Source: Akkermansiaceae bacterium
Lineage (GTDB): Bacteria; Verrucomicrobiota; Verrucomicrobiia; Verrucomicrobiales; Akkermansiaceae
NCBI GenBank assembly: GCA_015061985.1
Contig: SUVN01000022.1
Location: 1-37,527, forward strand
Length of the DNA: 37,527 bases
Reading direction: 5' to 3'
Part shown: piece after piece, positions 17,823 through 24,055 of the stretch
Numbering within the stretch: position 1 is the first letter of the stretch
How the letters are laid out: every line of letters starts with the position of its first letter
Notes under the pieces: model-generated
What the model was told of the DNA's origin: nothing
Seen by the model: only the letters and a program-made list of their open reading frames with translations
Database searches by the model: none
Program-made: the position numbers and the translations under genes

Positions 17823-19199
17823 ATGATTACTCTCATCACAGACCGCCAGCTCGCCCCCGATCAGCAGGGACTCTGGATTAAGGCTCAGCAGGCCGTTCAG
17901 ACCAAGAACTACAAATACGCAGTCAGCATCCTCAAGACCCTCGTCAAGCGTGCTCCCGGTTTCCTGGAGGCTCGCAAGGTGCTGCGTGCATGCGAGGTGA
18001 AGCTCGCTCCCGAGGCCGGGGCTGCCCGCCGCTCCTCCCTCTTCGGTGGTTTCCGCGTCTCCACTTCTGTGAAAAAGCCGGAGGAAGCACTCTCCACCGT
18101 GGAAGACACATTGGAGAAAGACCCGTATTCCCCCGCTGCCAACGGCACACTCTATGCTGCCGCCATGGAGCTGGGACTGACCGAAATCGCCACCTTTGCG
18201 CTGGAAACCATCTGTCAGGGCGCCCCCGGTGACAAGAAGCAGCTCAACGTGCTGGCCAAGCACTACGCTGACCATGAAATGTTTGCTGAAGCAGCCGACA
18301 CCTTCCGCCGCATCCTTCAGGTTGACCCCACGGATGCCAACGCCATGCGTGCCGAGAAAGACTACGCCGCCCGCGCTTCCATGAAGCAGGGCAACTGGGA
18401 AGGCAAGGGTGACTTCCGCACCAAGATGAAAAACGCCAACGCCACCGCTGATTTGGAAAGCGGCGACAAGATGGGCCTCACCGGGGCAGAGCTGGAAGCC
18501 CGTCTGGCCCAGCTTTCCGAGATGTATGCCGCAGATAACGGCAATCTTCAGGTGGTCAAGGACATCGCCTCCTGCTACGAGCAGATGGAAGACTACGCCA
18601 ACGCATACTCCTTCTATGCCTATGCTTTCCAGCTGGGCGGAGAAGCAGACGTGTCCATCAACGATAAGGCCATGGCCATGCACGAAAAGGCCATGGAGGC
18701 AGAGCTCGCCTACTACGAGCAGGTGCTTGCCGCTGACCCGAACAACGAGGAAGCTCGCGCTACCCTTGCCGCCCGCAAGCAGGAAATCGCCATGGCCGTG
18801 GTGGAAGACGCCCGCGTCCGCGTGGAAGCCAACCCCACCGATGCTCAGCTGCAGTTCAAGTACGGTCAGGCTCTCTTCGATGCCGGCATGCAGTCCGAAG
18901 CCATCCCCGCCCTCCAGCGCGCCCGCACCAACCCCAACCTGCGCATCAAGGCCATGCTCATGCTCGGCAAGTGCTACCACGCCAAGGGCATGGTGGATAT
19001 GGCCATCCGTCAGCTCGAGGATGCCGACAAGGAGCTCATGGTCATGGACGAGACGAAGAAGGAAATCCTCTACATGATTGGCCTGCTCTACGACGAACAG
19101 GGCAACAAGGAAAAATCCCTCGAAAACCTCAAGGCCATCTACGAAGTGGATTACGGCTACAAGGATGTCGCCACCCGTGTGGAGGCGGCCTACTCGTAA
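17823..19199 (+). CDS. Cytoplasmic tetratricopeptide-repeat protein
   Basis: 458 residues from the ATG at 17823 (MITLITDRQLAP); an upstream in-frame ATG at 17769 falls inside the leader hairpin region and is unlikely. No signal peptide or membrane segment. The protein is made of TPR-like helix pairs: near residues 20-60 (AVQTKNYKYAVSILKTLVK), then around 135-165 (AEAADTFRRILQVDPTDANA), and several in the C-terminal half, with the common ending YEVDYGYKDVATRVE. TPR proteins scaffold protein complexes; the partner is unknown. Codon use is strongly biased (lysine almost all AAG, Ala GCC/GCT), like nagB and unlike the Sel1 genes, which suggests high expression. Confidence 0.9.
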   Translation: MITLITDRQLAPDQQGLWIKAQQAVQTKNYKYAVSILKTLVKRAPGFLEARKVLRACEVKLAPEAGAARRSSLFGGFRVSTSVKKPEEALSTVEDTLEKDPYSPAANGTLYAAAMELGLTEIATFALETICQGAPGDKKQLNVLAKHYADHEMFAEAADTFRRILQVDPTDANAMRAEKDYAARASMKQGNWEGKGDFRTKMKNANATADLESGDKMGLTGAELEARLAQLSEMYAADNGNLQVVKDIASCYEQMEDYANAYSFYAYAFQLGGEADVSINDKAMAMHEKAMEAELAYYEQVLAADPNNEEARATLAARKQEIAMAVVEDARVRVEANPTDAQLQFKYGQALFDAGMQSEAIPALQRARTNPNLRIKAMLMLGKCYHAKGMVDMAIRQLEDADKELMVMDETKKEILYMIGLLYDEQGNKEKSLENLKAIYEVDYGYKDVATRVEAAYS

Positions 19200-19250
19200 C
19201 CCACACCATTCCGACTGCTGCCGCAAAGCAGCCTTGTCCGACAATTTCAC

Positions 19251-19277
19251 AGCGCCCCTGCCCGGGGCGCTTTTTTT
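19251..19277 (+). terminator. Rho-independent terminator of the TPR gene
   Basis: Stem AGCGCCCC / GGGGCGCT with loop TGCCC, running into seven T residues. It is 52 nt after the stop and sits between convergent genes; it lacks a T tract on the minus strand. Confidence 0.92.
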
Positions 19278-19281
19278 CCCA

Positions 19282-20010
19282 TCAATGCCAACACGGCGGT
19301 CGCACCATGACGGCACCATGCCGCCGCAGGATGTTCACGTAGCGCTTTTCCATTTCTTCCCCGGCAAATATCAACGCCATGTCCAGAAGGGAGCGGCCAT
19401 CCTGCAATTCATTCACATCAGCCCCGGCTGCCAGGAGTAAATCCATGCACTCCGCCGCATGAGGCTTGACATTGAAACATGGCATCGTTGCCCATAGTGC
19501 TGATTGTCCATCCGCGCTATGAGCATTCGGCGACACACCGTCGGCAAGCAGTCGTTTCACCTCTGCCACATGATTGTGCATGGCATGCCATACCAGCTCA
19601 TATTCCGGGGTTGATGCCTTGAGTCCCCGTTCCCGCAGGAGACAGACAATCGGCTCATTGTCAAAATGACGGAGCGCCAAATCCAGGGCATTGAGACCGT
19701 TCGGCGTTCGGGCATTCACATCTGCCCCGGCATCTGACAGCATCCGGAGGGAAGCAACGGCATCCTCGTGGCATGGCTCATATTCAAACACATCACAACC
19801 GATTCCGTAGGCATTCAACAGCGGGGTGCAGCCTTTCTCATCCCGACTGTTGACATCAGCCCCCGCCTCCAGCAGCCGCCGCACATCGGCAGCTTTTCCC
19901 GCGCTCGATGCAAATGTCACGGCTTGATGCAACCTTGTCTCTCGATCCACGCCACAGGACACCAACACCACCCCGCACAGGAGCGTAAAAATAAAGGGTT
20001 GAAAATTCAT
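19282..20010 (-). CDS. Ankyrin-repeat lipoprotein
   Basis: 242 residues from the ATG at 20010. That start is chosen because it follows a promoter-like pair and gives a lipoprotein signal (MNFQPFIFTLLCGVVLVSC, lipid on Cys19); the upstream ATG at 20043 lies in the promoter. Several ankyrin units follow: DVRRLLEAGADVNSRDEKG, SLRMLSDAGADVNART, EVKRLLADGVSPNAH and MDLLLAAGADVNEL. Ankyrin arrays bind proteins; an envelope-anchored one probably faces the periplasm. It stands alone here, convergent with the TPR gene, but resembles in style the ankyrin membrane protein near the right end. Partner unknown. Confidence 0.9.
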   Translation of the reverse strand: MNFQPFIFTLLCGVVLVSCGVDRETRLHQAVTFASSAGKAADVRRLLEAGADVNSRDEKGCTPLLNAYGIGCDVFEYEPCHEDAVASLRMLSDAGADVNARTPNGLNALDLALRHFDNEPIVCLLRERGLKASTPEYELVWHAMHNHVAEVKRLLADGVSPNAHSADGQSALWATMPCFNVKPHAAECMDLLLAAGADVNELQDGRSLLDMALIFAGEEMEKRYVNILRRHGAVMVRPPCWH

Positions 20011-20031
20011 CATCGGCAGCATATTGCCTAC

Positions 20032-20059
20032 AATATACTGCATTCACTACCAAAGTCAA
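20032..20059 (-). promoter_or_regulatory. Putative promoter of the ankyrin lipoprotein gene
   Basis: Minus-strand TTGACT (20059-20054) and TATATT (20037-20032), each 5 of 6 to consensus, are 16 nt apart; transcription would begin about 15 nt before the ATG at 20010. Confidence 0.55.
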
Positions 20060-20105
20060 GCATATCATTATGCCGCAGACTGTCACGAAAAGGTAGTGCG
20101 AAATC

Positions 20106-20118
20106 GGGAGGTAAAGGT
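20106..20118 (+). promoter_or_regulatory. Ribosome-binding region of thiE
   Basis: GGGAGGTAAAGGT is one of the few purine-rich Shine-Dalgarno-like stretches in the window. AAGG lies 6 nt before the ATG at 20124, favouring that start over the in-frame ATG at 20133. Confidence 0.5.
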
Positions 20119-20123
20119 GTAGA

Positions 20124-20756
20124 ATGCGCGGCATGAGTACGCTTGACCCGAAAACGCTGTATCTTTACCTGGTGACCGATGAGGCAGCCCGCTGCCGCCA
20201 TAGGCTGTTGCCCACCGTAAAGGAAGCCGTTGCGGGGGGCGTGACGATGGTACAGTATCGCAGCGCACAGACAGACAAAGCCGCCGCGCTGGCAGAGCTG
20301 CTGCCACTGCGCGATTACCTGAGCAGCGTGAACGTACCGCTCATCATTAACAACGATGTGGAGCTGGCTGTGGAAATCGGAGCAGACGGCATCCACATCG
20401 GCCAGAGTGATATGCCGGTGGCAGAAGCTCGCGCACTCATCGGGCCGGATATGATACTGGGCTTCTCCGTCTCCAATCAGGAGGAAATGGACGCTGTGCC
20501 TGTGGAGCTGGTGGATTATGTGGGCTGCGGCCCGGTCTACCCCACGGCAACCAAGCTTGATGCCGCTGCGGATATGGGCTTGCAGAGATGGGCTGCGGTG
20601 GCGGCATCCTGCCCCCTGCCCGTGGTGGCCATCGGCGGGATTGATGCCGCGCGCGCTCGCGATATCCGCGCCACGGGAGCCGCCGCCGGGGTGGCGGTGG
20701 TATCTGCCATCTGTGCCGCAGAAAATCCGCAGCAGGCCGCCCGCGAGCTTTTATAA
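20124..20756 (+). CDS. thiE: Thiamine-phosphate synthase
   Basis: 210-residue TIM-barrel enzyme joining HMP diphosphate and thiazole phosphate to thiamine phosphate. Family motifs: VTMVQYRSAQ, PLIINNDVELAVEIGADGIH, IGQSDMPVAEAR, VGCGPVYPTATK and the phosphate-binding VVAIGGIDA. Start 20124 is supported by the AAGG just upstream; 20133 would fit a leaderless message from TAGAAT at 20120. It is followed 27 nt later by thiM, the usual salvage partner, so both are probably co-transcribed. I could not recognise a TPP riboswitch in the 80 nt upstream. Confidence 0.94.
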   Translation: MRGMSTLDPKTLYLYLVTDEAARCRHRLLPTVKEAVAGGVTMVQYRSAQTDKAAALAELLPLRDYLSSVNVPLIINNDVELAVEIGADGIHIGQSDMPVAEARALIGPDMILGFSVSNQEEMDAVPVELVDYVGCGPVYPTATKLDAAADMGLQRWAAVAASCPLPVVAIGGIDAARARDIRATGAAAGVAVVSAICAAENPQQAARELL

Positions 20757-20783
20757 TCCTTTTTTCTAACCCAATTACAAATC

Positions 20784-21602
20784 ATGCTTTACACACCATC
20801 CGAAACAGCAGCCATCGTGCTGCAGAAATTGCGGGATTCACGCCCGCTTGTCCTCTGTCTCACCAACAACGTGGTGCAGAATTTCACGGCCAATGTCCTG
20901 CTTTCCGTGGGTGCAGCCCCGGTCATGCTGCAACATGCCGGAGAATGTGAAGAAATCCTCAACACCTGCACCCAGGCGCTCCTCATCAACACCGGAACCC
21001 TGACGGAACAGCAGGCAGACATCATGCTGACCGCCGCCAAGGCTGCCCGTGCCGCCGGGGTGCCTTGGGTACTGGACCCCGTGGCTGCCGGGGTACTCCG
21101 ATTCCGCACGGAATTCTGTCACAAGCTTATTGATGAAGCGCCTCCCGCCATGATTCGCGGCAATGCCTCAGAAATCATGGCTCTGGCCGGAGAAAAAGCC
21201 GCAGGCCGCGGCGTGGAGAGCGCCAACTCCAGCTCTCAAGCCGTAAAGGCCGCCGTTTCTCTGGCGCAGCGCACCGGGGCCGCTGTGCTGGTGACCGGCG
21301 CCAAGGACTATGCCACCGATGGCACCAACACCTGGATGCTGACCAACGGAGACCCCATCATGGAGAGAGTCACAGGCATGGGATGCTCCATGGGAGCACT
21401 GGCCGGTGCCTGTCTGGCCGTTGCCGACAGCGCTCTGGATGCCGCCATCTCTACGGCCGCCATCATGGGATTGGTCGGTGAGCGCGCCGCCAACAAAAAC
21501 ACCCATCCCGGCAGCTTTGCCACCGCTTTCCTGGACGGTCTGGATGCCCTCATGCCCGCCGATCTGGCCAACTTCACACGTTATCAAGCCGCAGAAGTCT
21601 AA
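20784..21602 (+). CDS. thiM: Hydroxyethylthiazole kinase
   Basis: 272-residue kinase phosphorylating 4-methyl-5-hydroxyethylthiazole for thiamine salvage, feeding ThiE. Motifs: CLTNNVVQNFTANVLLSVGA (25-44), WVLDPVAAG with Asp98, IRGNASEI (124-131), AVLVTGAKDY and the anion-hole loop TGMGCS with Cys201, matching the active-site cysteine of the Bacillus enzyme. Length is normal. It ends the thiE-thiM unit, and a bidirectional terminator lies about 65 nt downstream. No Shine-Dalgarno sequence precedes the ATG. Confidence 0.96.
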   Translation: MLYTPSETAAIVLQKLRDSRPLVLCLTNNVVQNFTANVLLSVGAAPVMLQHAGECEEILNTCTQALLINTGTLTEQQADIMLTAAKAARAAGVPWVLDPVAAGVLRFRTEFCHKLIDEAPPAMIRGNASEIMALAGEKAAGRGVESANSSSQAVKAAVSLAQRTGAAVLVTGAKDYATDGTNTWMLTNGDPIMERVTGMGCSMGALAGACLAVADSALDAAISTAAIMGLVGERAANKNTHPGSFATAFLDGLDALMPADLANFTRYQAAEV

Positions 21603-21662
21603 GAGGTTTGGGCTTAGCTCCACCTTGCTCCGCTGCACGCAAATCGCATCGGTCATACTCAC

Positions 21663-21693
21663 AAAAAAAGGCAACCTGAATCGGTTGCCTTTT
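21663..21693. terminator. Bidirectional terminator between thiM and the tRNA cluster
   Basis: Symmetric stem AAAAGGCAACC / GGTTGCCTTTT with loop TGAATC. Read on the plus strand it ends thiM in TTTT; read on the minus strand it ends the tRNA cluster in seven T residues. Confidence 0.88.
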
Positions 21694-21697
21694 CAAG

Positions 21698-21770
21698 TAC
21701 CCCCTCGCGGACTCGAACCGCGGACAAACTGATTAAGAGTCAGCTGCTCTACCAACTGAGCTAAGGAGGC
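21698..21770 (-). tRNA. tRNA-Lys(CUU), distal copy
   Basis: The 73-nt minus-strand sequence folds as a full cloverleaf: acceptor GCCTCCT / AGGGGGT, D-arm GCTC...GAGC, anticodon loop CTCTTAA (anticodon CUU), T-arm CGCGG-TTCGAGT-CCGCG, discriminator A. The 3' CCA is not encoded. Last gene of the Thr-Lys-Lys cluster. Confidence 0.95.
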
Positions 21771-21804
21771 TTTCTGTGCACTCATTTGCCTGCTCACAGA
21801 CTGG

Positions 21805-21877
21805 TACCCCCTCGCGGACTCGAACCGCGGACAAACTGATTAAGAGTCAGCTGCTCTACCAACTGAGCTAAGGAGGC
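21805..21877 (-). tRNA. tRNA-Lys(CUU), proximal copy
   Basis: Identical in its 73 nt to the distal copy, with 34 nt between them. Anticodon loop CTCTTAA, CCA not encoded. Confidence 0.95.
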
Positions 21878-21919
21878 ACTTTGTCTGTGAACACGCTCGC
21901 ATCTGTTTCCCGTTGGGGA

Positions 21920-21991
21920 AGCCGCTGGTCAGATTTGAACTGACGACCCACGCATTACGAATGCGTTGCTCTACCCCTGAGCTACAGCGGC
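21920..21991 (-). tRNA. tRNA-Thr(CGU)
   Basis: Cloverleaf on the minus strand: acceptor GCCGCTG / CAGCGGC, anticodon stem ACGCA / TGCGT with loop TTCGTAA (anticodon CGU), T-arm GTCAG-TTCAAAT-CTGAC, discriminator T; CCA not encoded. First of the three co-oriented tRNAs. Confidence 0.95.
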
Positions 21992-22109
21992 GATGCTGTG
22001 TGCGGGCAGAGTTAACCACATATCCAAACGAATTGCAAGCAAAATTTCTCATTTTTCCGAAAAATTTGTTAATTTTTCCGAAATTCAGGCTCTGACAGGT
22101 ATTTTAGGG

Positions 22110-22137
22110 TTGAAATTAGCACAGGAAAGTATAGAAT
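22110..22137 (+). promoter_or_regulatory. Putative promoter of nagB
   Basis: TTGAAA and TAGAAT (each 5 of 6 to sigma70 consensus) are 16 nt apart. The -10 box ends 9 nt before the ATG, so the message would be nearly or fully leaderless. Confidence 0.6.
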
Positions 22138-22146
22138 AGAGCCGCT

Positions 22147-22890
22147 ATGACATACGAAGTTTTTGAAACGAAGGAAGAGGCCGCCAAGAAGCTGGCCGCC
22201 GAAGTGGCAGAGCTGATTCGCAGCCGCGCCGCCGAGGGCAAGAACGCTGTTCTGGGTCTGGCCACGGGTGCAACCCCGCTTCCTTTCTATGCTGAGCTGA
22301 TTCGTCTGCACAAGGAAGAGGGTCTCTCCTTCAAGAATGTGGTGACCTTCAATCTGGATGAATACACCGGTCTGCCCCACGAGCACGTGGAGTCCTACTG
22401 GTACTTCATGCACACCAATCTGTTCAATCACATCGATATTCCTGCAGAGAACATCAACCTGCCCTGCGGTACCCTGCCGCAGGAGGAGATTGCTGCTCAC
22501 TGCCAGGCATACGAGGACAAGATTAAGGCCAACGGCGGTCTTGACCTGCAGATTCTCGGCATTGGCCGCACCGGCCACATCGGCTTCAACGAACCCGGCT
22601 CTGATGACACCACCATCACCCGCCAGGTAACGCTTGATGACCTGACCAAGACGGACGCTGCTCCGGCTTTCGGCGGTTTCGAGAACGTGCCCTGCACCGC
22701 CATCACCATGGGTGTGGCCACCATCATGGCTGCCAAGAAGGTGCGTCTCATGGCCTGGGGCGAGAAGAAGGCCTCCATCGTGAAGAAGGCCATTCAGGGT
22801 CCCGTGACCATCGACGTAGCTGCTTCCTACCTGCAGAACCACGCCGATGCCAAGTACTTCCTGGACAAGCCGGCCGCTGCTGATCTGTAA
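22147..22890 (+). CDS. nagB: Glucosamine-6-phosphate deaminase
   Basis: 247 residues. The enzyme converts glucosamine-6-phosphate to fructose-6-phosphate and ammonia, the last step of amino-sugar (mucin, chitin, peptidoglycan) breakdown. Motifs: LATGATPLPFY phosphate loop (38-48), NLDEYTGL with Asp71 and Glu72, and GIGRTGHIGFNEPGS with His144 and Glu149. The position of E. coli Asp141 is a Thr, as in Bacteroides-type enzymes. Lysine is almost always AAG and codon use is highly biased, which with a strong promoter match suggests high expression. A strong terminator follows. Confidence 0.96.
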   Translation: MTYEVFETKEEAAKKLAAEVAELIRSRAAEGKNAVLGLATGATPLPFYAELIRLHKEEGLSFKNVVTFNLDEYTGLPHEHVESYWYFMHTNLFNHIDIPAENINLPCGTLPQEEIAAHCQAYEDKIKANGGLDLQILGIGRTGHIGFNEPGSDDTTITRQVTLDDLTKTDAAPAFGGFENVPCTAITMGVATIMAAKKVRLMAWGEKKASIVKKAIQGPVTIDVAASYLQNHADAKYFLDKPAAADL

Positions 22891-22923
22891 AGCTCAGTCA
22901 GACGAAATTTCTATGATACACGG

Positions 22924-22952
22924 GCCGGGGAGTGGTACTCCCCGGCTTTTTT
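22924..22952 (+). terminator. Strong hairpin with T6 between nagB and hemW
   Basis: Perfect 10-bp stem GCCGGGGAGT / ACTCCCCGGC, GGT loop, followed by six T residues, the form of a rho-independent terminator for nagB. It ends only 4 nt before the hemW ATG, and a TATGAT box lies at 22912-22917, so it could instead be a 5' hairpin of the hemW transcript. Confidence 0.85.
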
Positions 22953-22956
22953 CGCC

Positions 22957-24048
22957 ATGGCCCACCTCTACGTTCACATACCGTTCTGCCACCGCATCTG
23001 CCCGTACTGTGCCTTTTTCAAGCACACCCCGGCAGACACGGATATGCGCGGCTTCGTGCGGGCGGTTGTGCAGGAAGCACGCCTGCGTCTGCCGATGGGC
23101 TATGCACCGGAGACCATCTACTTCGGCGGCGGAACACCCAGCATGCTTTCCCCCACCCATCTGGGTAGCATGATTCAGGGATTACGGGAACGGGTGGACT
23201 TTTCGCAGGTGAAAGAATGGAGTTTTGAAAGCAATCCAGCGACCTTCACGGAGGCAAAGGTCAACCAATGGCGGGAGCTGGGAATCACCCGCGTATCGCT
23301 GGGGGTGCAGAGTTTCGAGCCGCGTCTGCTGCAGCTTCTGGGCAGAACCCACGCCCCGGATGATGTGGAGAAAGATATCCGGCTGCTACGCAGCGCCGGG
23401 ATTCCGCAAATCAATATCGACCTCATGTTTTCGCTGCCCTCGCAGACATTGAGTGAGTGGTCACACACGCTGCACCGTGCTCTGGAGCTCGCGCCTGACC
23501 ACATCTCCACCTACAACCTCTCCTATGAGGAAGACACCGCCTTCTACCGACAATTCGGCAGCGATGCAGGCGATGAAGAGACGGATATCGCCATGTTTGA
23601 AATGGCAGACGATATGCTGACCGCAGCGGGGTATCGGCACTACGAGATATCCAACTATGCCCGCCCGGGATGCAGGTCACTGCACAATCTGGCATGCTGG
23701 CACGGCGAGGATTACTACGCACTGGGGCCGGGAGCCGTAGGGAGCGTTGCCGGAGTACGCTATCAGAACAGCGGAGACACAGCCGCCTACATTCGGGCAT
23801 TGAACGAAGGCTTGCTTCCCCCCGGCACTGCGGAAACGCTCCGGCCGGAAACCCGCCGCACAGAGCTGCTGGGGCTGATGCTGCGCACGGATGAGGGCTT
23901 GCCCGCCTCCATGCTGCGTCCGCAGGATTCTGCCTTTATTGATATGCTGAAGCAGGAAGGGCTGGCAGCCACATCCACCGACGGCCGCCTGCTGCTCACA
24001 CGCAGCGGACGACTCGTGGCGGATGAAATTGCCGTGGGGCTTATTTAA
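22957..24048 (+). CDS. hemW: HemW-like radical SAM protein
   Basis: 363 residues of the HemN/HemW family. The radical SAM motif is close to the N-terminus, CHRICPYC (Cys11, Cys15, Cys18), as usual; then YFGGGTPSML, ESNPATFTEAK, VSLGVQSF, INIDLMFSLPSQT and the C-terminal domain ending in ADEIAVGLI. HemW proteins are heme chaperones delivering heme to membrane proteins, unlike true coproporphyrinogen dehydrogenases (HemN), which are longer and differ in N-terminal cysteine context. It starts 4 nt after the nagB hairpin and ends 7 nt from the convergent Sel1 gene. Confidence 0.92.
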   Translation: MAHLYVHIPFCHRICPYCAFFKHTPADTDMRGFVRAVVQEARLRLPMGYAPETIYFGGGTPSMLSPTHLGSMIQGLRERVDFSQVKEWSFESNPATFTEAKVNQWRELGITRVSLGVQSFEPRLLQLLGRTHAPDDVEKDIRLLRSAGIPQINIDLMFSLPSQTLSEWSHTLHRALELAPDHISTYNLSYEEDTAFYRQFGSDAGDEETDIAMFEMADDMLTAAGYRHYEISNYARPGCRSLHNLACWHGEDYYALGPGAVGSVAGVRYQNSGDTAAYIRALNEGLLPPGTAETLRPETRRTELLGLMLRTDEGLPASMLRPQDSAFIDMLKQEGLAATSTDGRLLLTRSGRLVADEIAVGLI

Positions 24049-24055
24049 GACACGC

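Noticed and set aside
17613..19319. Minus-strand open frame of 568 codons opposite the TPR gene
   Set aside because: Antisense shadow of a codon-biased gene, rich in His/Gly/Val, spanning the terminator and promoter of the TPR gene.
20044..20123. TPP riboswitch upstream of thiE
   Set aside because: No recognisable THI-box core and the space is short.
21603..22146. Integration site at the tRNA cluster
   Set aside because: No integrase and no direct repeat of a tRNA 3' end beyond the tandem tRNA-Lys copies themselves.
22069..22842. Minus-strand open frame opposite nagB
   Set aside because: Antisense shadow of nagB; it also covers the nagB promoter.
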